DNA from: Verrucomicrobiia bacterium
Lineage (GTDB): Bacteria > Verrucomicrobiota > Verrucomicrobiia > Verrucomicrobiales > DEV007
Length of the DNA: 64,000 nt
Direction of reading: 5' to 3'
NCBI GenBank assembly: GCA_030427505.1
Contig: JAUICH010000001.1
Coordinates: 744,001 to 808,000 of the forward strand
The notes below the pieces were generated by a model. It was not told the origin of the DNA. It was given only the letters and a program-made list of their open reading frames with translations, and did not search any database. Of the stretch, positions 13,456 to 22,716 are shown one piece after another. Positions within the stretch are counted from its first letter, which is position 1. Every line of letters starts with the position of its first letter. The translations under genes and the position numbers were made by a program.

Positions 13456-15915
13456 ATGGACGACCAAAAACTGTTGGAACACTCGACTGTTATCGAGACC
13501 GAACCGCCGGCCTCGGCAGGCTCCCATCCTGACGGCGAAGCCGCGAGCGGCGCCGTGCCGCCGGAGGAGTTGCCGATCTTGCCGGTTAGGGGTGTCGTGG
13601 TTTTCCCCGGCACGATGGTCCCGCTGACTATCGAGCGTGAGGCGAGCCGGAAACTGCTCGATGAGAGCCTGCCCCAGAGCCGGTCCATCGGCATCGTGGC
13701 CCAGCGGGACGCGGAGATCGACCAGCCCGGACCCGCCGACTTGTACGAAGTGGGTGTGATGGGCGAGGTCCTGCGCATGATCAAGCAAAGCTCCAAGGGG
13801 GCGATCGTGTTGGTGCAGGTGCGCGACCGCATCCGGGTCCGGGAATTCACCCAGACCGAGCCCTTCCTGAAGGCCCGCTACGACGTGGTCGAAAACAAGA
13901 CGCCTTCCGATGATGACGAGTACTGGAAGGCGGCGCTGCAGAACCTGAAGGACTCCGCTTCCCGGCTGGTAAGCTTGAATGACAACTTGCCGGACGACGC
14001 CGGGCAGGCCATCGCGAACATCGATGACCCGGTCCTGCTAACCGATTTTCTCGCCACCAACCTGAGTATCGAGCTTCCGGAGAAACAGAAGCTGCTGGAG
14101 GAAGCGGACGTGGTGCGCCGGCTGGAGGCCGTGCAGCGCATCGTGAACAACCAACTCCACATTGCCGAGCTTCAGCGGAAGCTTCGCGAAGACGTGGAGA
14201 CGGAATTCACCGACGCCCAGCGCCGGGCTTACCTTCGCGAGCAGCTTCGCGCCATTCAGAGAGAACTGGGTGAAGGCGACGGTACCGAAGAGCAGGTGGA
14301 CGACTTGCGGGGACGCCTCGAAGAAGCCGGCCTGCCCGAAGACGTCATGGAACAGGCGGAGCGCGAATTGAAGCGGCTGGACCTCATCCCACCCGCCAGT
14401 CCGGAACATTCTGTCATTGTTAGTTACCTGGAGATCCTGGCCGAGCTTCCCTGGTCGAAGCTGAGCGAAGATCACGTGGATCTGAAGAAAGCCCGCGAGA
14501 TTCTGGACCGGGACCACTATGGCCTGGACAAGGTGAAGCAGCGCCTCATCGAGTACCTCGCCGTGCGAAAGTTGAACCCGGAGGGGCGCGGCCCCATCCT
14601 CTGTTTCCTTGGACCTCCTGGCGTGGGTAAGACCAGCCTGGGCCAGTCCATTGCTGACGCCCTGGGGCGGGAGTTTGCCCGTATCAGCGTGGGCGGTATC
14701 CGGGATGAAGCAGAGATTCGCGGTCACCGCCGGACCTATATCGGTTCCATGCCGGGCCGCCTGATCCAGGAGATCCGCCGGGCCGGAACGCGGAACCCCG
14801 TCATCATGCTGGACGAGGTGGATAAGATTGGCGCCGACTTCCGGGGAGACCCGGCCAGCGCCTTGCTGGAAGTGTTGGACCCGCGTCAGAACGACAAGTT
14901 CGTGGACCGCTATCTCGACGTGCCTTTCGACCTCAGCCAGGTCATCTTCATCGCCACGGCGAACTACATCGATCCCGTTCCCGCGCCCCTGCGCGACCGC
15001 ATGGAGATCATCGAAATTCCCGGCTACACGGAGGAAGAGAAACTCCACATCGCCACGGACTACCTGGTGAAACGCCAGCTCGAAGAAAACGGGCTGAAGC
15101 CCGAGCAGTGCGAGTGGGAAGAGGACGCCCTGAAGGAAGTCATCGAAAGCTATACCCGCGAGTCCGGCGTGCGAAACCTGGAGCGGGAGATCGGCGCCGT
15201 CTGCCGCGGCGTGGCCGCCGACGTCGCGGAAGACGAAGCCAGATCCGTGACCGTCACGCCGGACTTTGTCCGTGAAAAACTGGGTCCGCCGCGCCACGTC
15301 CGGGAAGAGAAGTTGCAAACCAGCGCGCCCGGCGTGGTGAACGGCCTGGCCTACACCCCCGTGGGCGGCGAGGTGCTCCACATCGAGGCGCTCCGCTACG
15401 AAGGCAAAGGTCATGTCCAGCTCACCGGTCAGATTGGTGACGTGATGAAAGAATCCGTTCACGCGGCCTGGAGCCTGGTGAAGGCCCGCGCCGAGGAACT
15501 GAAGATAGATCCCGAAGACTTCAAGAACTACGACGTGCACGTCCATGTGCCCGCGGGCGCCATTCCCAAAGACGGACCCTCCGCCGGCATCGCCATGTTT
15601 ACCGCCCTCGCGTCCCTGTTTTCCAATCGCCCCGTGAACAAAGACGTCGCCATGACGGGTGAAGTCACCTTGCGCGGACTCGTGCTGCCGATTGGCGGAC
15701 TGAAGGAAAAGTCCCTGGCCGCCGAACGCGCGGGCATACAGAAAATCCTGATCCCCAGTCTGAACCAGAAAGACGTTCCCGACATCCCCGAGTCTGCCCG
15801 GAAGAATCTCGAAATCGTGCCCGTGAAAACGGTGGACGATGTTCTGCGGGAGGCCCTGGTGATGGAGACCACTGAGGAGACAACCACGGATGACACAGAG
15901 AACACAGATGGATAA
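13456..15915 (+). CDS. lon: ATP-dependent Lon protease
   Basis: The 819-residue protein has all Lon parts in order: N-terminal substrate-binding domain (LPILPVRGVVVFPG from about residue 36), a helical segment with AYLREQLRAIQRELGEGD, the AAA module with Walker A GPPGVGKT at 386-393 and Walker B VIMLDEVD, and the protease domain. Catalytic Ser709 sits in PKDGPSAG and Lys752 in GGLKEK. It degrades damaged and regulatory proteins in the cytoplasm. The last 17 residues, METTEETTTDDTENTDG, are a translation of a dispersed repeat, which also supplies the stop codon. Co-transcribed with hsp20. Confidence 0.96.
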   Translation: MDDQKLLEHSTVIETEPPASAGSHPDGEAASGAVPPEELPILPVRGVVVFPGTMVPLTIEREASRKLLDESLPQSRSIGIVAQRDAEIDQPGPADLYEVGVMGEVLRMIKQSSKGAIVLVQVRDRIRVREFTQTEPFLKARYDVVENKTPSDDDEYWKAALQNLKDSASRLVSLNDNLPDDAGQAIANIDDPVLLTDFLATNLSIELPEKQKLLEEADVVRRLEAVQRIVNNQLHIAELQRKLREDVETEFTDAQRRAYLREQLRAIQRELGEGDGTEEQVDDLRGRLEEAGLPEDVMEQAERELKRLDLIPPASPEHSVIVSYLEILAELPWSKLSEDHVDLKKAREILDRDHYGLDKVKQRLIEYLAVRKLNPEGRGPILCFLGPPGVGKTSLGQSIADALGREFARISVGGIRDEAEIRGHRRTYIGSMPGRLIQEIRRAGTRNPVIMLDEVDKIGADFRGDPASALLEVLDPRQNDKFVDRYLDVPFDLSQVIFIATANYIDPVPAPLRDRMEIIEIPGYTEEEKLHIATDYLVKRQLEENGLKPEQCEWEEDALKEVIESYTRESGVRNLEREIGAVCRGVAADVAEDEARSVTVTPDFVREKLGPPRHVREEKLQTSAPGVVNGLAYTPVGGEVLHIEALRYEGKGHVQLTGQIGDVMKESVHAAWSLVKARAEELKIDPEDFKNYDVHVHVPAGAIPKDGPSAGIAMFTALASLFSNRPVNKDVAMTGEVTLRGLVLPIGGLKEKSLAAERAGIQKILIPSLNQKDVPDIPESARKNLEIVPVKTVDDVLREALVMETTEETTTDDTENTDG

Positions 15916-16045
15916 AGAGCAGGCGTGACTTAATTTCCAAAATCTGGGTTATCTGAGAAATCTGTGGTCAGAAAAAAGGAGCGTGCGTTCGGCCCCTCGG
16001 TTCTCGTCCGCAAAAATCTCTGTGCTCTCTGAGTCCTCTGTGGTC
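15867..16045. repeat. dispersed repeat with GACCAC/GTGGTC ends, overlapping the 3' end of lon
   Basis: The unit opens with GACCACTGAGGAGACAACC and closes, in inverse orientation, with GAGTCCTCTGTGGTC; the terminal six bases are exact complements. Inside are further CACAGAGAACACAGAT and AATCTGTGGTC-type blocks in both orientations. A related unit is at 31985-32126. The first 49 bases are translated as the end of lon. Such palindromic-ended, non-coding repeats spread by an unknown agent. Confidence 0.65.
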
Positions 16046-16085
16046 AAATATCGGAAGACGTCCGCCGATTCCCCACAGCGCCCGC

Positions 16086-17066
16086 ATGAAAACCCGCCGG
16101 CAAGCCCTGAAGCTGACCGCCGCCTCTGTCGCGTCGGTCACGTCATCTTCTTCTTTCTATTCAACATCAGCGGTTGGACAGGTGGTGGGGAATCCCCTTC
16201 ATGAAGCCGCCAGGGCCGCGCGCGATCCTGGGTTGGAGGGGCAGGTGGGATTGGTCACGGCTTCCTTGTCCGCCCACATTGTGGCCACCGAAGAGGAGGC
16301 AAAGACTTCGGGTGGTGAGAAGTTTACCCTCCTGGAACTGCCCCGGCTCATGCGGGACGAACTGGGCGAGCTGACGATCTTCGATCTGAATTCCATGAAT
16401 CTGCCCAGCCTGGAGCCGGCTTACCTGGACCGGCTCCGCAGGGCGGTGGAGGACGCGGGTTGCGTCTCGACAAACCTGAAGCTGAATCAACCGGTGGACA
16501 TGAGCCACCCGGACCCCGCGGTCCGGGCCGAGGCGATGCGGCAATACCAGGCGGCCATCGAAGCGGCGGCCTGGCTGGGCATGCGCTGGGTGCGGCCCTT
16601 GCCCCGGAAAGAAGCGCCCCATGACATGGCGGTTCACCTTACGGCCTTCTGGCAGTTGATCGACTTCGCGGGCGAACGCGGTCTGACGGTGCTGGTGGAG
16701 AATTTCGGCTGGATGGAAAGCGACCCCGATGCCGTGGTGAACCTGTTAGAGTCCATCAACCAGGACCTGCCAGCCATCCGCTATGCCTTGGCCGGGGTGG
16801 ACACCGGCAACTGGTCGAGCAATGAGGTTCGCTACCCAGCCCTCGAAAAGACCTTTCCCTGTGCGGTCACCTGCGACTTCAAAGTCAAGGCCCTGGGGCC
16901 GGATGGAGAACACCCGGCTTATGATCTAAAGCAGTGTTTCGACATTGCCCGGGCCTCAGGCTTTCGCGGACCCTGGGCGATCGAACACGGCAACAAAGAC
17001 CGGAAACAAGCCTTTGCGGAAATCAGCCGGATTGCCGCCTGGCTGCGGGAGTGGTCGAAAGACTGA
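16086..17066 (+). CDS. secreted TIM-barrel protein, sugar phosphate isomerase/epimerase-like
   Basis: The 326-residue product starts MKTRRQALKLTAASVASV, a Tat-like signal (twin Arg at residues 4-5). The mature part is an AP-endonuclease-2-type TIM barrel: LTVLVENFGWMES provides the metal-binding Glu of strand 5-6, LAGVDTGNW the next Asp, and GPWAIEHGNKDR the final Glu/His region. Family members isomerise or epimerise sugars with a divalent metal. An exported version suggests action on sugars in the periplasm or cargo that folds before export. It stands alone and converges with the SGNH hydrolase, 21 bases apart. Confidence 0.82.
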   Translation: MKTRRQALKLTAASVASVTSSSSFYSTSAVGQVVGNPLHEAARAARDPGLEGQVGLVTASLSAHIVATEEEAKTSGGEKFTLLELPRLMRDELGELTIFDLNSMNLPSLEPAYLDRLRRAVEDAGCVSTNLKLNQPVDMSHPDPAVRAEAMRQYQAAIEAAAWLGMRWVRPLPRKEAPHDMAVHLTAFWQLIDFAGERGLTVLVENFGWMESDPDAVVNLLESINQDLPAIRYALAGVDTGNWSSNEVRYPALEKTFPCAVTCDFKVKALGPDGEHPAYDLKQCFDIARASGFRGPWAIEHGNKDRKQAFAEISRIAAWLREWSKD

Positions 17067-17087
17067 CAAACCCGCGAAAGCGGTCGA

Positions 17088-17798
17088 TTATTTCAGCGCT
17101 TCCTCAATACTGGCCGCCACCTGCGTCGCGAGAAACGCGGAACCCTCGTCCGTGTAGTGAAGGTCTCCTGGCTTGAGGTATTTGTCCGTGTAGGGGGTAA
17201 CGGCGGTATTGAGATCGTCAATGGCGATGCCATTTTCTTTCATTACCTTCTGCGCGATGGCGTTGTAGTCGTTGATGTCGCCAAAACGGCGGTCAGGTGC
17301 GAGCACGCCACCGTTCGGGATGGGGGTGGAGGTTGCCCAGATCAGTTTCGCGCCGCTGGCTTTCAGGCGATGTACGATCTTTCGCAGGTTGGCTTCATAG
17401 ACATCCGGTGGCGAGTGGCCGGTGCCTTCCGGGGGCAGCTTGGAATCGTGAATCCCGAAATTGAAATGGATGACATCCCATTTTTCATCCCCCAGCCAGG
17501 CGTCCATCTTGTCGATACCCCGGTTGGTGGAGCCGCCGTTTCCGGGAATGCGGTGTACGTTGGCTTTGCCCGCCAGTAGTTCGCGAACCGGCACGGTGTA
17601 GCCCATGGAAATGGAGTCCCCAATCAAGAGCACCCGGGGAAGACCGGGTTCGTCCGTGATGGGGATGAGCGAGGGGTGCACCTTCCGCTCGGGCTTGTCC
17701 GCCGCGCGGCAGTTCTCACACCGGTATCCCGCCAGGGCGAGCACGAACAGGAGGCACAGCGGCGCAATCAAAAGGGGAAGGACGGTTTTCTTGGGCAT
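17088..17798 (-). CDS. secreted SGNH/GDSL-type esterase
   Basis: This 236-residue protein has an N-terminal hydrophobic segment (residues 5-24) acting as signal or anchor. The four SGNH blocks are present: LLIGDSISMG with nucleophile Ser62, PGNGGSTNRG, the block III segment FNFGIHD, and PGDLHYTDEG with Asp212 and His214 completing the triad. Such enzymes remove acetyl or other ester groups from polysaccharides. It is the last of three minus-strand genes, 73 bases after the cyclase-fold protein, and may share the promoter upstream of the HlyD-like gene. Confidence 0.88.
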   Translation of the reverse strand: MPKKTVLPLLIAPLCLLFVLALAGYRCENCRAADKPERKVHPSLIPITDEPGLPRVLLIGDSISMGYTVPVRELLAGKANVHRIPGNGGSTNRGIDKMDAWLGDEKWDVIHFNFGIHDSKLPPEGTGHSPPDVYEANLRKIVHRLKASGAKLIWATSTPIPNGGVLAPDRRFGDINDYNAIAQKVMKENGIAIDDLNTAVTPYTDKYLKPGDLHYTDEGSAFLATQVAASIEEALK

Positions 17799-17871
17799 GG
17801 TACAGTCTATTGGGGAATTGAGTCAGGAAAGAAAAACTGGATCGCGCGGCCGGTAAAGAACAAGAGGCTTA

Positions 17872-19116
17872 CTACAGAGAGGAAGGCCCGTTCAAGCCGC
17901 CTTCACGGCAGCGGACCAAGGTCATGAGGGCGAAAGCCGTGCCGTAGGGTTGGTGATAGTTGTAAAACGGGAAGTCCCACCAGGAGCCGTCTTTCTCCTG
18001 GAGCGCCAGGATGATGTGGGCCAGATCCTGCCGGTAAGGCGCCGCCGCCGCTTCGGGCAGCGTCTCCACGCAGAGAGCAGCGTAGTAGTGGCCATAGTAG
18101 AAAAAATAGCCCGCCACGGCGAACCAGCTTTCGTGGGGAATCGGGCGCTTCCGACCAATGCTAAGCCAGCCGTTCCGGTCTCGCAGTCTGACAAGCCACT
18201 CCTCCATGACAGCGTCCGTGATGGAGTCGTCCCCCCAGAGCCGGAGGGCCAGGTTGCAGGCCTGGGAACGGCCCAGGCTGCCCCCGGGACGGTTGATGGA
18301 ATACATCGGCCGCATTTTCAGGTATTCGCCATACATGTAGCTGTTGTCCGGTTTTCGCTGGCGTTGAATGGAATCGAGAGCCCGTTGCACCAGCTTGTCC
18401 GGTACGTCGATGCCCGGGATTTCTTCCGCCTCGTGAAAGGCCACCAGCATGGTGGCCGTGGTGAAGCTGATGGCGCTGGAGGCGGGCTTTTGCGAACCTA
18501 CCCGGAAGTCGTAGTAGCCCCAGCCGCCGTCCACCGACTCATAGCGCTCCAGCCGGTCGATCTGCCCGCGGATGATGCCTTCGATGGCCTTTTGCCGGCC
18601 GGCGAGGCCCGCTTCTCCGGCCCGGCCATGCATGCGGACCAGGGCTTGAAGGCCGTAGCCGTGTGTCCACACATTGTAGATGGCGTCCGCGGTGGCGCGG
18701 CGCACCTTGGGCAATTCTTCCAGCAGGTAGGCTTCGCCTTTTTCCAGTGCCGCCAGGGCGGGAGAGCCTTTCTCCAGGTCGCCGCACTCGATGAGGGCGG
18801 AAACACACATGGCCGTCACCGCGGTGCGAAAAGCGTGGTGAGCGCCTGGAACCGGCGCGTATATGTTCAGCCCCTTGGTCAGGGCGGGGGAGCCCCAGGA
18901 ACCGTTTGAGTTCTGGGTTTCCAACAAGAACGCGAGGCCCTTCTGGATACCCTCCTCAATCTCTTCTGGGTGACGTTCGGTGGAGGACGCTTCGGCAGTC
19001 GTGGCGCCATCCTGAGCCCGAGTCGAAACGGAGGCGATCCCGAGGATCAAGCTCGAAAGCCAGACCAGAACCCGTTTCCCATTCCGGCTGGGACAGGTGG
19101 AGAACGCGGCCATCAT
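17872..19116 (-). CDS. secreted terpenoid-cyclase/prenyltransferase-fold protein
   Basis: The 414-residue product has a signal peptide (LVWLSSLILGIASVSTRAQ, about residues 17-35). The rest repeats the (alpha/alpha) barrel pattern of squalene cyclases, prenyltransferases and TED domains: FLLETQNSNGSWGSPAL, SVDGGWGYYDF and LQEKDGSWWDFPF are QW-like units. No DXDD acid motif of squalene-hopene cyclase is visible, so it is probably not a cyclase but a surface or periplasmic binding protein of the same fold, as seen often in Planctomycetes and Verrucomicrobia. Its start overlaps the stop of the HlyD-like gene by ATGA, so the two are translated together and likely cooperate. Confidence 0.75.
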   Translation of the reverse strand: MMAAFSTCPSRNGKRVLVWLSSLILGIASVSTRAQDGATTAEASSTERHPEEIEEGIQKGLAFLLETQNSNGSWGSPALTKGLNIYAPVPGAHHAFRTAVTAMCVSALIECGDLEKGSPALAALEKGEAYLLEELPKVRRATADAIYNVWTHGYGLQALVRMHGRAGEAGLAGRQKAIEGIIRGQIDRLERYESVDGGWGYYDFRVGSQKPASSAISFTTATMLVAFHEAEEIPGIDVPDKLVQRALDSIQRQRKPDNSYMYGEYLKMRPMYSINRPGGSLGRSQACNLALRLWGDDSITDAVMEEWLVRLRDRNGWLSIGRKRPIPHESWFAVAGYFFYYGHYYAALCVETLPEAAAAPYRQDLAHIILALQEKDGSWWDFPFYNYHQPYGTAFALMTLVRCREGGLNGPSSL

Positions 19117-20690
19117 TCGAGGATGATTTCGTCACCTTCGGCCAGGCCGCTCAGGATTTCCGTGACCTTGCCATCCGACAGGCCGGTTTCGACGGCTTTC
19201 TTTTCTCCACCTTTCAGAGTCACGAAATGATCCGTGCCCTCCCGTTTCACGGCGCCTTTGGGCACGGTCAGGGCTTTCTCCTTTTCATAGATGTCGAAGC
19301 GGACACTGGCGTTCATGCCGGGATAAAGCCGAGCGGATTCCGGCGCGTTGTTCAGCGTCACAATCGCGTCGAACTTCCCGTCGCTCTGGGGCGCGAAAGA
19401 GAGCGATTCGAGTTTCGCTTCCAGGAAGGACTCCGGGTTCGATTTCGGGGAGACTTCGGCGGCCAGGCCTTCCTTCAGGTGTTCCAGCTTATCTTCCGGC
19501 ACCGCCAGCCGCACCCGCACCGGAGCGGGTTGCACAATGGTCATGAGGACTTCACGGGGCGAAAGCTTCCCGCCCGCCACGAGTTTTCGTTCCACGGCCG
19601 TTGCGGTGGCCCACTTGCCCCGGTCCTGCGCTCCGTAGTAAACGAACCCATCGACCGGCGCCTTAATGGCTGACAGCATGGCCAGGTCGGCCTTCAAACC
19701 TTCCAGTTTTTCGGCTTCCTTGGTGTTGGCGCGTTTTTGTTCGGCCAGTTGGAGCCGGGCTTGCGCCAGCTTGTCCGGAAGCGTGTCTTTGGCGTTTTCC
19801 CAGGCATTGTTCACGGTGGTCACACGGTGGACCAGGTCTTCGTGGTCTCTTGGGATTCGGGAGTTCAACTCCCGGTCGCTACGCTCTTTAGTTTCCTTCA
19901 GGCGCCACTCCGCCTGGGCCACGTCGTCACGGGCCCGTTTGACGATGATCTCTTCGGTTTCCTCCGTCAGATCGTCCGCTTCATACATTTTCAGGAGCTG
20001 ATCCAGTTCCTCTTTGGAGTAAGCCAGGTAGTTTTCCCATTGCAGGACGTTCTGGCGCGCGTCTTCCTCCCGCATCTTACGGCCGACCTCCAGGAAGTAA
20101 GTCAGGTCTTCATCGGTGCGCAGCTTGTTCCGCTCTGCGGATTTCAAGTCCAGCGGGGTGGACAGCTCCAGGGCTTCCAGATTTTCCTCGGCCAGTTTCA
20201 GGCCCAGCTCCGTCAATGGCCGTTTCTCGCTCAAGTCGCGGACCTGCTCTTCCAGCGCTTCCGTATCCAACTGGATCAGGACATCGCCCTTTTTGACGGC
20301 GGTCCCGTGAGGAATGGCTTCGACCACGGTCAGGTCGCCCCACTCTTCGGGGACCAGGCTGATAGGCGTGGTGTCCAGCGCTTCAAAGACCGCGTCCAGT
20401 TCCACCACCACTTCGAAGGACTCCGCTTTAACCTTGTGGGTCTTGGGCCCTTCCTCTGCCGACTTCTTGTCCTCTTTGCCGGCTGCTTCTTTCTTGTCTT
20501 TGGGAGCGTCTTTCTTTTCCGGTTTGGGATCGGGCTTCGCGGCTTCCTTTGCTGCGGGTTCGGAAGCGGGATTTTTCTTGGGTTCCTCCAAACCGGCGGC
20601 CTCAACCGGGCTCCCTGTCGTGACCGTCCAGCCAAAGAGCAGAGGGAAAAAGAGAGCCAGTCGAACGATAGAAAACACTCGTGAGTTCAT
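19113..20690 (-). CDS. HlyD-like periplasmic adaptor protein
   Basis: The chosen ATG gives 525 residues with an N-terminal export signal; an in-frame start 49 codons upstream is rejected because it would hide that signal. Residues 30-75 form a Lys/Glu/Pro linker. A biotinyl-lipoyl half-motif follows (AIPHGTAVKKGDVLIQLD), then about 200 residues of charged heptad-like coiled coil, the second half-motif (LSAIKAPVDGFVYYG), a beta-barrel and a membrane-proximal domain (YPGMNASVRFDIY, LTVPKGAVKREG). This is the layout of adaptors linking an inner-membrane ABC or RND pump to an outer component. No pump gene is adjacent; instead the next gene, overlapping by four bases, is the cyclase-fold protein. 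Confidence 0.85.
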   Translation of the reverse strand: MNSRVFSIVRLALFFPLLFGWTVTTGSPVEAAGLEEPKKNPASEPAAKEAAKPDPKPEKKDAPKDKKEAAGKEDKKSAEEGPKTHKVKAESFEVVVELDAVFEALDTTPISLVPEEWGDLTVVEAIPHGTAVKKGDVLIQLDTEALEEQVRDLSEKRPLTELGLKLAEENLEALELSTPLDLKSAERNKLRTDEDLTYFLEVGRKMREEDARQNVLQWENYLAYSKEELDQLLKMYEADDLTEETEEIIVKRARDDVAQAEWRLKETKERSDRELNSRIPRDHEDLVHRVTTVNNAWENAKDTLPDKLAQARLQLAEQKRANTKEAEKLEGLKADLAMLSAIKAPVDGFVYYGAQDRGKWATATAVERKLVAGGKLSPREVLMTIVQPAPVRVRLAVPEDKLEHLKEGLAAEVSPKSNPESFLEAKLESLSFAPQSDGKFDAIVTLNNAPESARLYPGMNASVRFDIYEKEKALTVPKGAVKREGTDHFVTLKGGEKKAVETGLSDGKVTEILSGLAEGDEIILE

Positions 20691-20881
20691 GGATTCGCAG
20701 CAAAAGAAGTGAAAATTAGCCGGAGAGACCGGCGGGTAAAATCCCGGCAGACTATCGGGAATCCGGGACGAAGACAATACCAACCCGGAGCGCGGGGGCG
20801 GATTTTGAATCGGTTGCCTGTCAGGGCCGGTTCGCAAGATTCTCTGGCGCTCAACGGGTCAGGCTGTGCTAAGGTCGGCCC

Positions 20882-21343
20882 ATGTCTGAGCACCATGCCA
20901 CGATTCGATGGGACCGCGGAGAGCGCGGCTTTGGCTATCAGGAATACTCCCGCGATCACCGTTGGACCTTCCCCAACGGAGTCACGGTGGAGGCTTCCGC
21001 CGCTCCGAAATACCTCGGAAATGAAAACCTGGTCGATCCGGAAGAAGCCTTCGTCGCCTCTTTGTCCAGTTGCCACATGCTGACCTTCCTGGCCGTGGCG
21101 TCGATCAAGGGTTTCGAAGTGGAGAGCTACGAGGACGATGCCGTGGGCTACCTGAAACCGAACGCGGACAAGAAAATGGCCATCACCGAGGTGGTGCTGC
21201 GGCCGAAAGTGACCTTTTCCGGGGAAAAACGGCCCCAACCGGTCGAGCTGGACGAACTCCACCACCGGGCGCACAACGAATGTTTCATCGCGAATTCCGT
21301 AAAGACCGACATTCGCGTGGAGTTAGCCCAGGCGGTGCATTGA
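20882..21343 (+). CDS. OsmC family peroxide-reducing protein
   Basis: This 153-residue protein has the OsmC/Ohr fold. Cys64 (ASLSSCHMLTFL) on the central helix and Cys134 (AHNECFIANS) are the two conserved thiols that reduce organic hydroperoxides. Length and Cys spacing agree with the OsmC-like branch. It acts in the cytoplasm as a homodimer. The gene is divergent from the HlyD-like gene, with about 190 bases between starts that must contain both promoters. Confidence 0.92.
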   Translation: MSEHHATIRWDRGERGFGYQEYSRDHRWTFPNGVTVEASAAPKYLGNENLVDPEEAFVASLSSCHMLTFLAVASIKGFEVESYEDDAVGYLKPNADKKMAITEVVLRPKVTFSGEKRPQPVELDELHHRAHNECFIANSVKTDIRVELAQAVH

Positions 21344-21474
21344 CCGCGTTGCGCAAAGGCGCGCGAAAATTGGCCTGACGCGTGCGTTTCTTGCCACCGC
21401 GGACGGAGAGACAGGAAAGAAACCGGTGGGCGGCTCGTTGACTCCGCTCCGGATACGCTGCAAAATTTCACACT

Positions 21475-22599
21475 ATGATGGACCTGACACGCACCGCCTA
21501 CGGCACCTGGAGTGGGGGCCGTTTCATGCACTTTGGCGAGCAACTGAGCGAGGATCGCTTCCTCGGCCTTATTCAACACGCTTACGAATCCGGCGTGCGC
21601 ACCTTTGTGACCGCGGACGTTTACGGCGTGGGCAAAGCAGACGAAATGCTGGGCAAAGCGCTGGAAGGCGTGGACCGCGACAGCTACTGCCTGGTGGGCA
21701 CCATCGGGCACGACATTTACAAAGGCCAGCGCGCCGGCGCCAAAGGCTATCCGCGCTTTACCGACCCCACCCTGCGGGGCGAAGCGGAGTACGCCGACTA
21801 TCTGAAAATGGCGGCCGAGAAGTCCCTGGAACGCTGCCGCACAGACCATTTCGACCTGGTCATGCTGCACAACCCGGACTCCATCGGGTATTCCAACCCC
21901 AAGGTGTGGGAAGGCATGACGGCCCTGAAGGACGCGGGCCTGACCGGCATGACCGGGGTCGCTCCAGGACCCGCCAACGGCTTTACGATGGACCTGGCCT
22001 ACTGCTTTGAGCATTTCCACGAAGCGCTGGACTGGGCCATGATCATCCTGAACCCCAACGAACCCTGGCCGGGCCGTTATGTGCTGCCCCCCGCCAATGA
22101 ATACGGGGTGAAGATTCTCACCCGGGTGGTGGACTACGGCGGGCTGTTTCACGACGACGTGAAGCCCGGCCACCATTTCCGCGAAGGCGATCACCGCACG
22201 TACCGTCCCGCCGGTTGGGTGGAGCACGGCTGTGAAAAGGTCGAGAAGATGCGCCCCATCGCCGAAAAGCACGGGTTGACCCTGCTGCAGCTCGCCTGCC
22301 AGTGGAATCTCTGTCAGCCGCCCGTGGAAAGCGTGGCGCCCACCTTCATCCAGGAAGCCGGCGAAGACGCCCGCCCCGTGGAAGAGAAAGTGATGGAGTT
22401 TGCCCGGCTTCCGGAGGAGAACCTCCTTTCCCACGAGGAAGTCGAAACCATCCTTCAGATTGGCAACAACGAAGGCTGCATGGCTCTGAAAGGCGCCAGC
22501 GTTCGCCACGAAGGCGAAGACCCGCGCCCCGACGAATGGCCCATGCGCCCCGAGCTGGCACAGATCGCCACCCGCTGGGGCCTGAACCCGAGCTGGTAA
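21475..22599 (+). CDS. aldo/keto reductase family protein, catalytic lysine not seen
   Basis: The 374-residue protein has the AKR (alpha/beta)8 barrel: FVTADVYGVGKADEMLGKAL carries the conserved Asp48 and Tyr50, and HFDLVMLHNPD carries the His of the catalytic tetrad. The strand that normally ends in Lys (ISTK-type) reads LVGTIGHD, so the tetrad lysine appears missing. The C-terminal part (from about residue 270) contains LLQLACQWNLCQPPVESVAPT, which matches the AKR C-terminal helix and NADPH-binding area, and ends with an extra domain. It may be an AKR with altered chemistry. Upstream and downstream genes do not suggest a substrate. Confidence 0.8.
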   Translation: MMDLTRTAYGTWSGGRFMHFGEQLSEDRFLGLIQHAYESGVRTFVTADVYGVGKADEMLGKALEGVDRDSYCLVGTIGHDIYKGQRAGAKGYPRFTDPTLRGEAEYADYLKMAAEKSLERCRTDHFDLVMLHNPDSIGYSNPKVWEGMTALKDAGLTGMTGVAPGPANGFTMDLAYCFEHFHEALDWAMIILNPNEPWPGRYVLPPANEYGVKILTRVVDYGGLFHDDVKPGHHFREGDHRTYRPAGWVEHGCEKVEKMRPIAEKHGLTLLQLACQWNLCQPPVESVAPTFIQEAGEDARPVEEKVMEFARLPEENLLSHEEVETILQIGNNEGCMALKGASVRHEGEDPRPDEWPMRPELAQIATRWGLNPSW

Positions 22600-22659
22600 G
22601 CAAGAGGGGCCTTTTTCCAAGCAGCGGCGTCGCGGGAGACCGCGTGCGCCGCGAAAATG

Positions 22660-22682
22660 ATTCTCCTCCGCCGGGAGAATCC
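22660..22682. promoter_or_regulatory. inverted repeat before the Fur-family gene
   Basis: GATTCTCC (22660-22667) is mirrored by GGAGAATC (22675-22682). It lies 35 bases before the start codon, so it could be an autoregulatory operator of the Fur-like regulator. A terminator function is unlikely because no T-tract follows. Confidence 0.35.
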
Positions 22683-22716
22683 GTGTTACGTTTACGCTAC
22701 CCTCTTGTAATCGGAA

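Noticed and set aside
14038-15546. 502-residue minus-strand ORF
   Set aside because: It lies wholly inside lon in antisense and its protein is a high-GC shadow with no domain.
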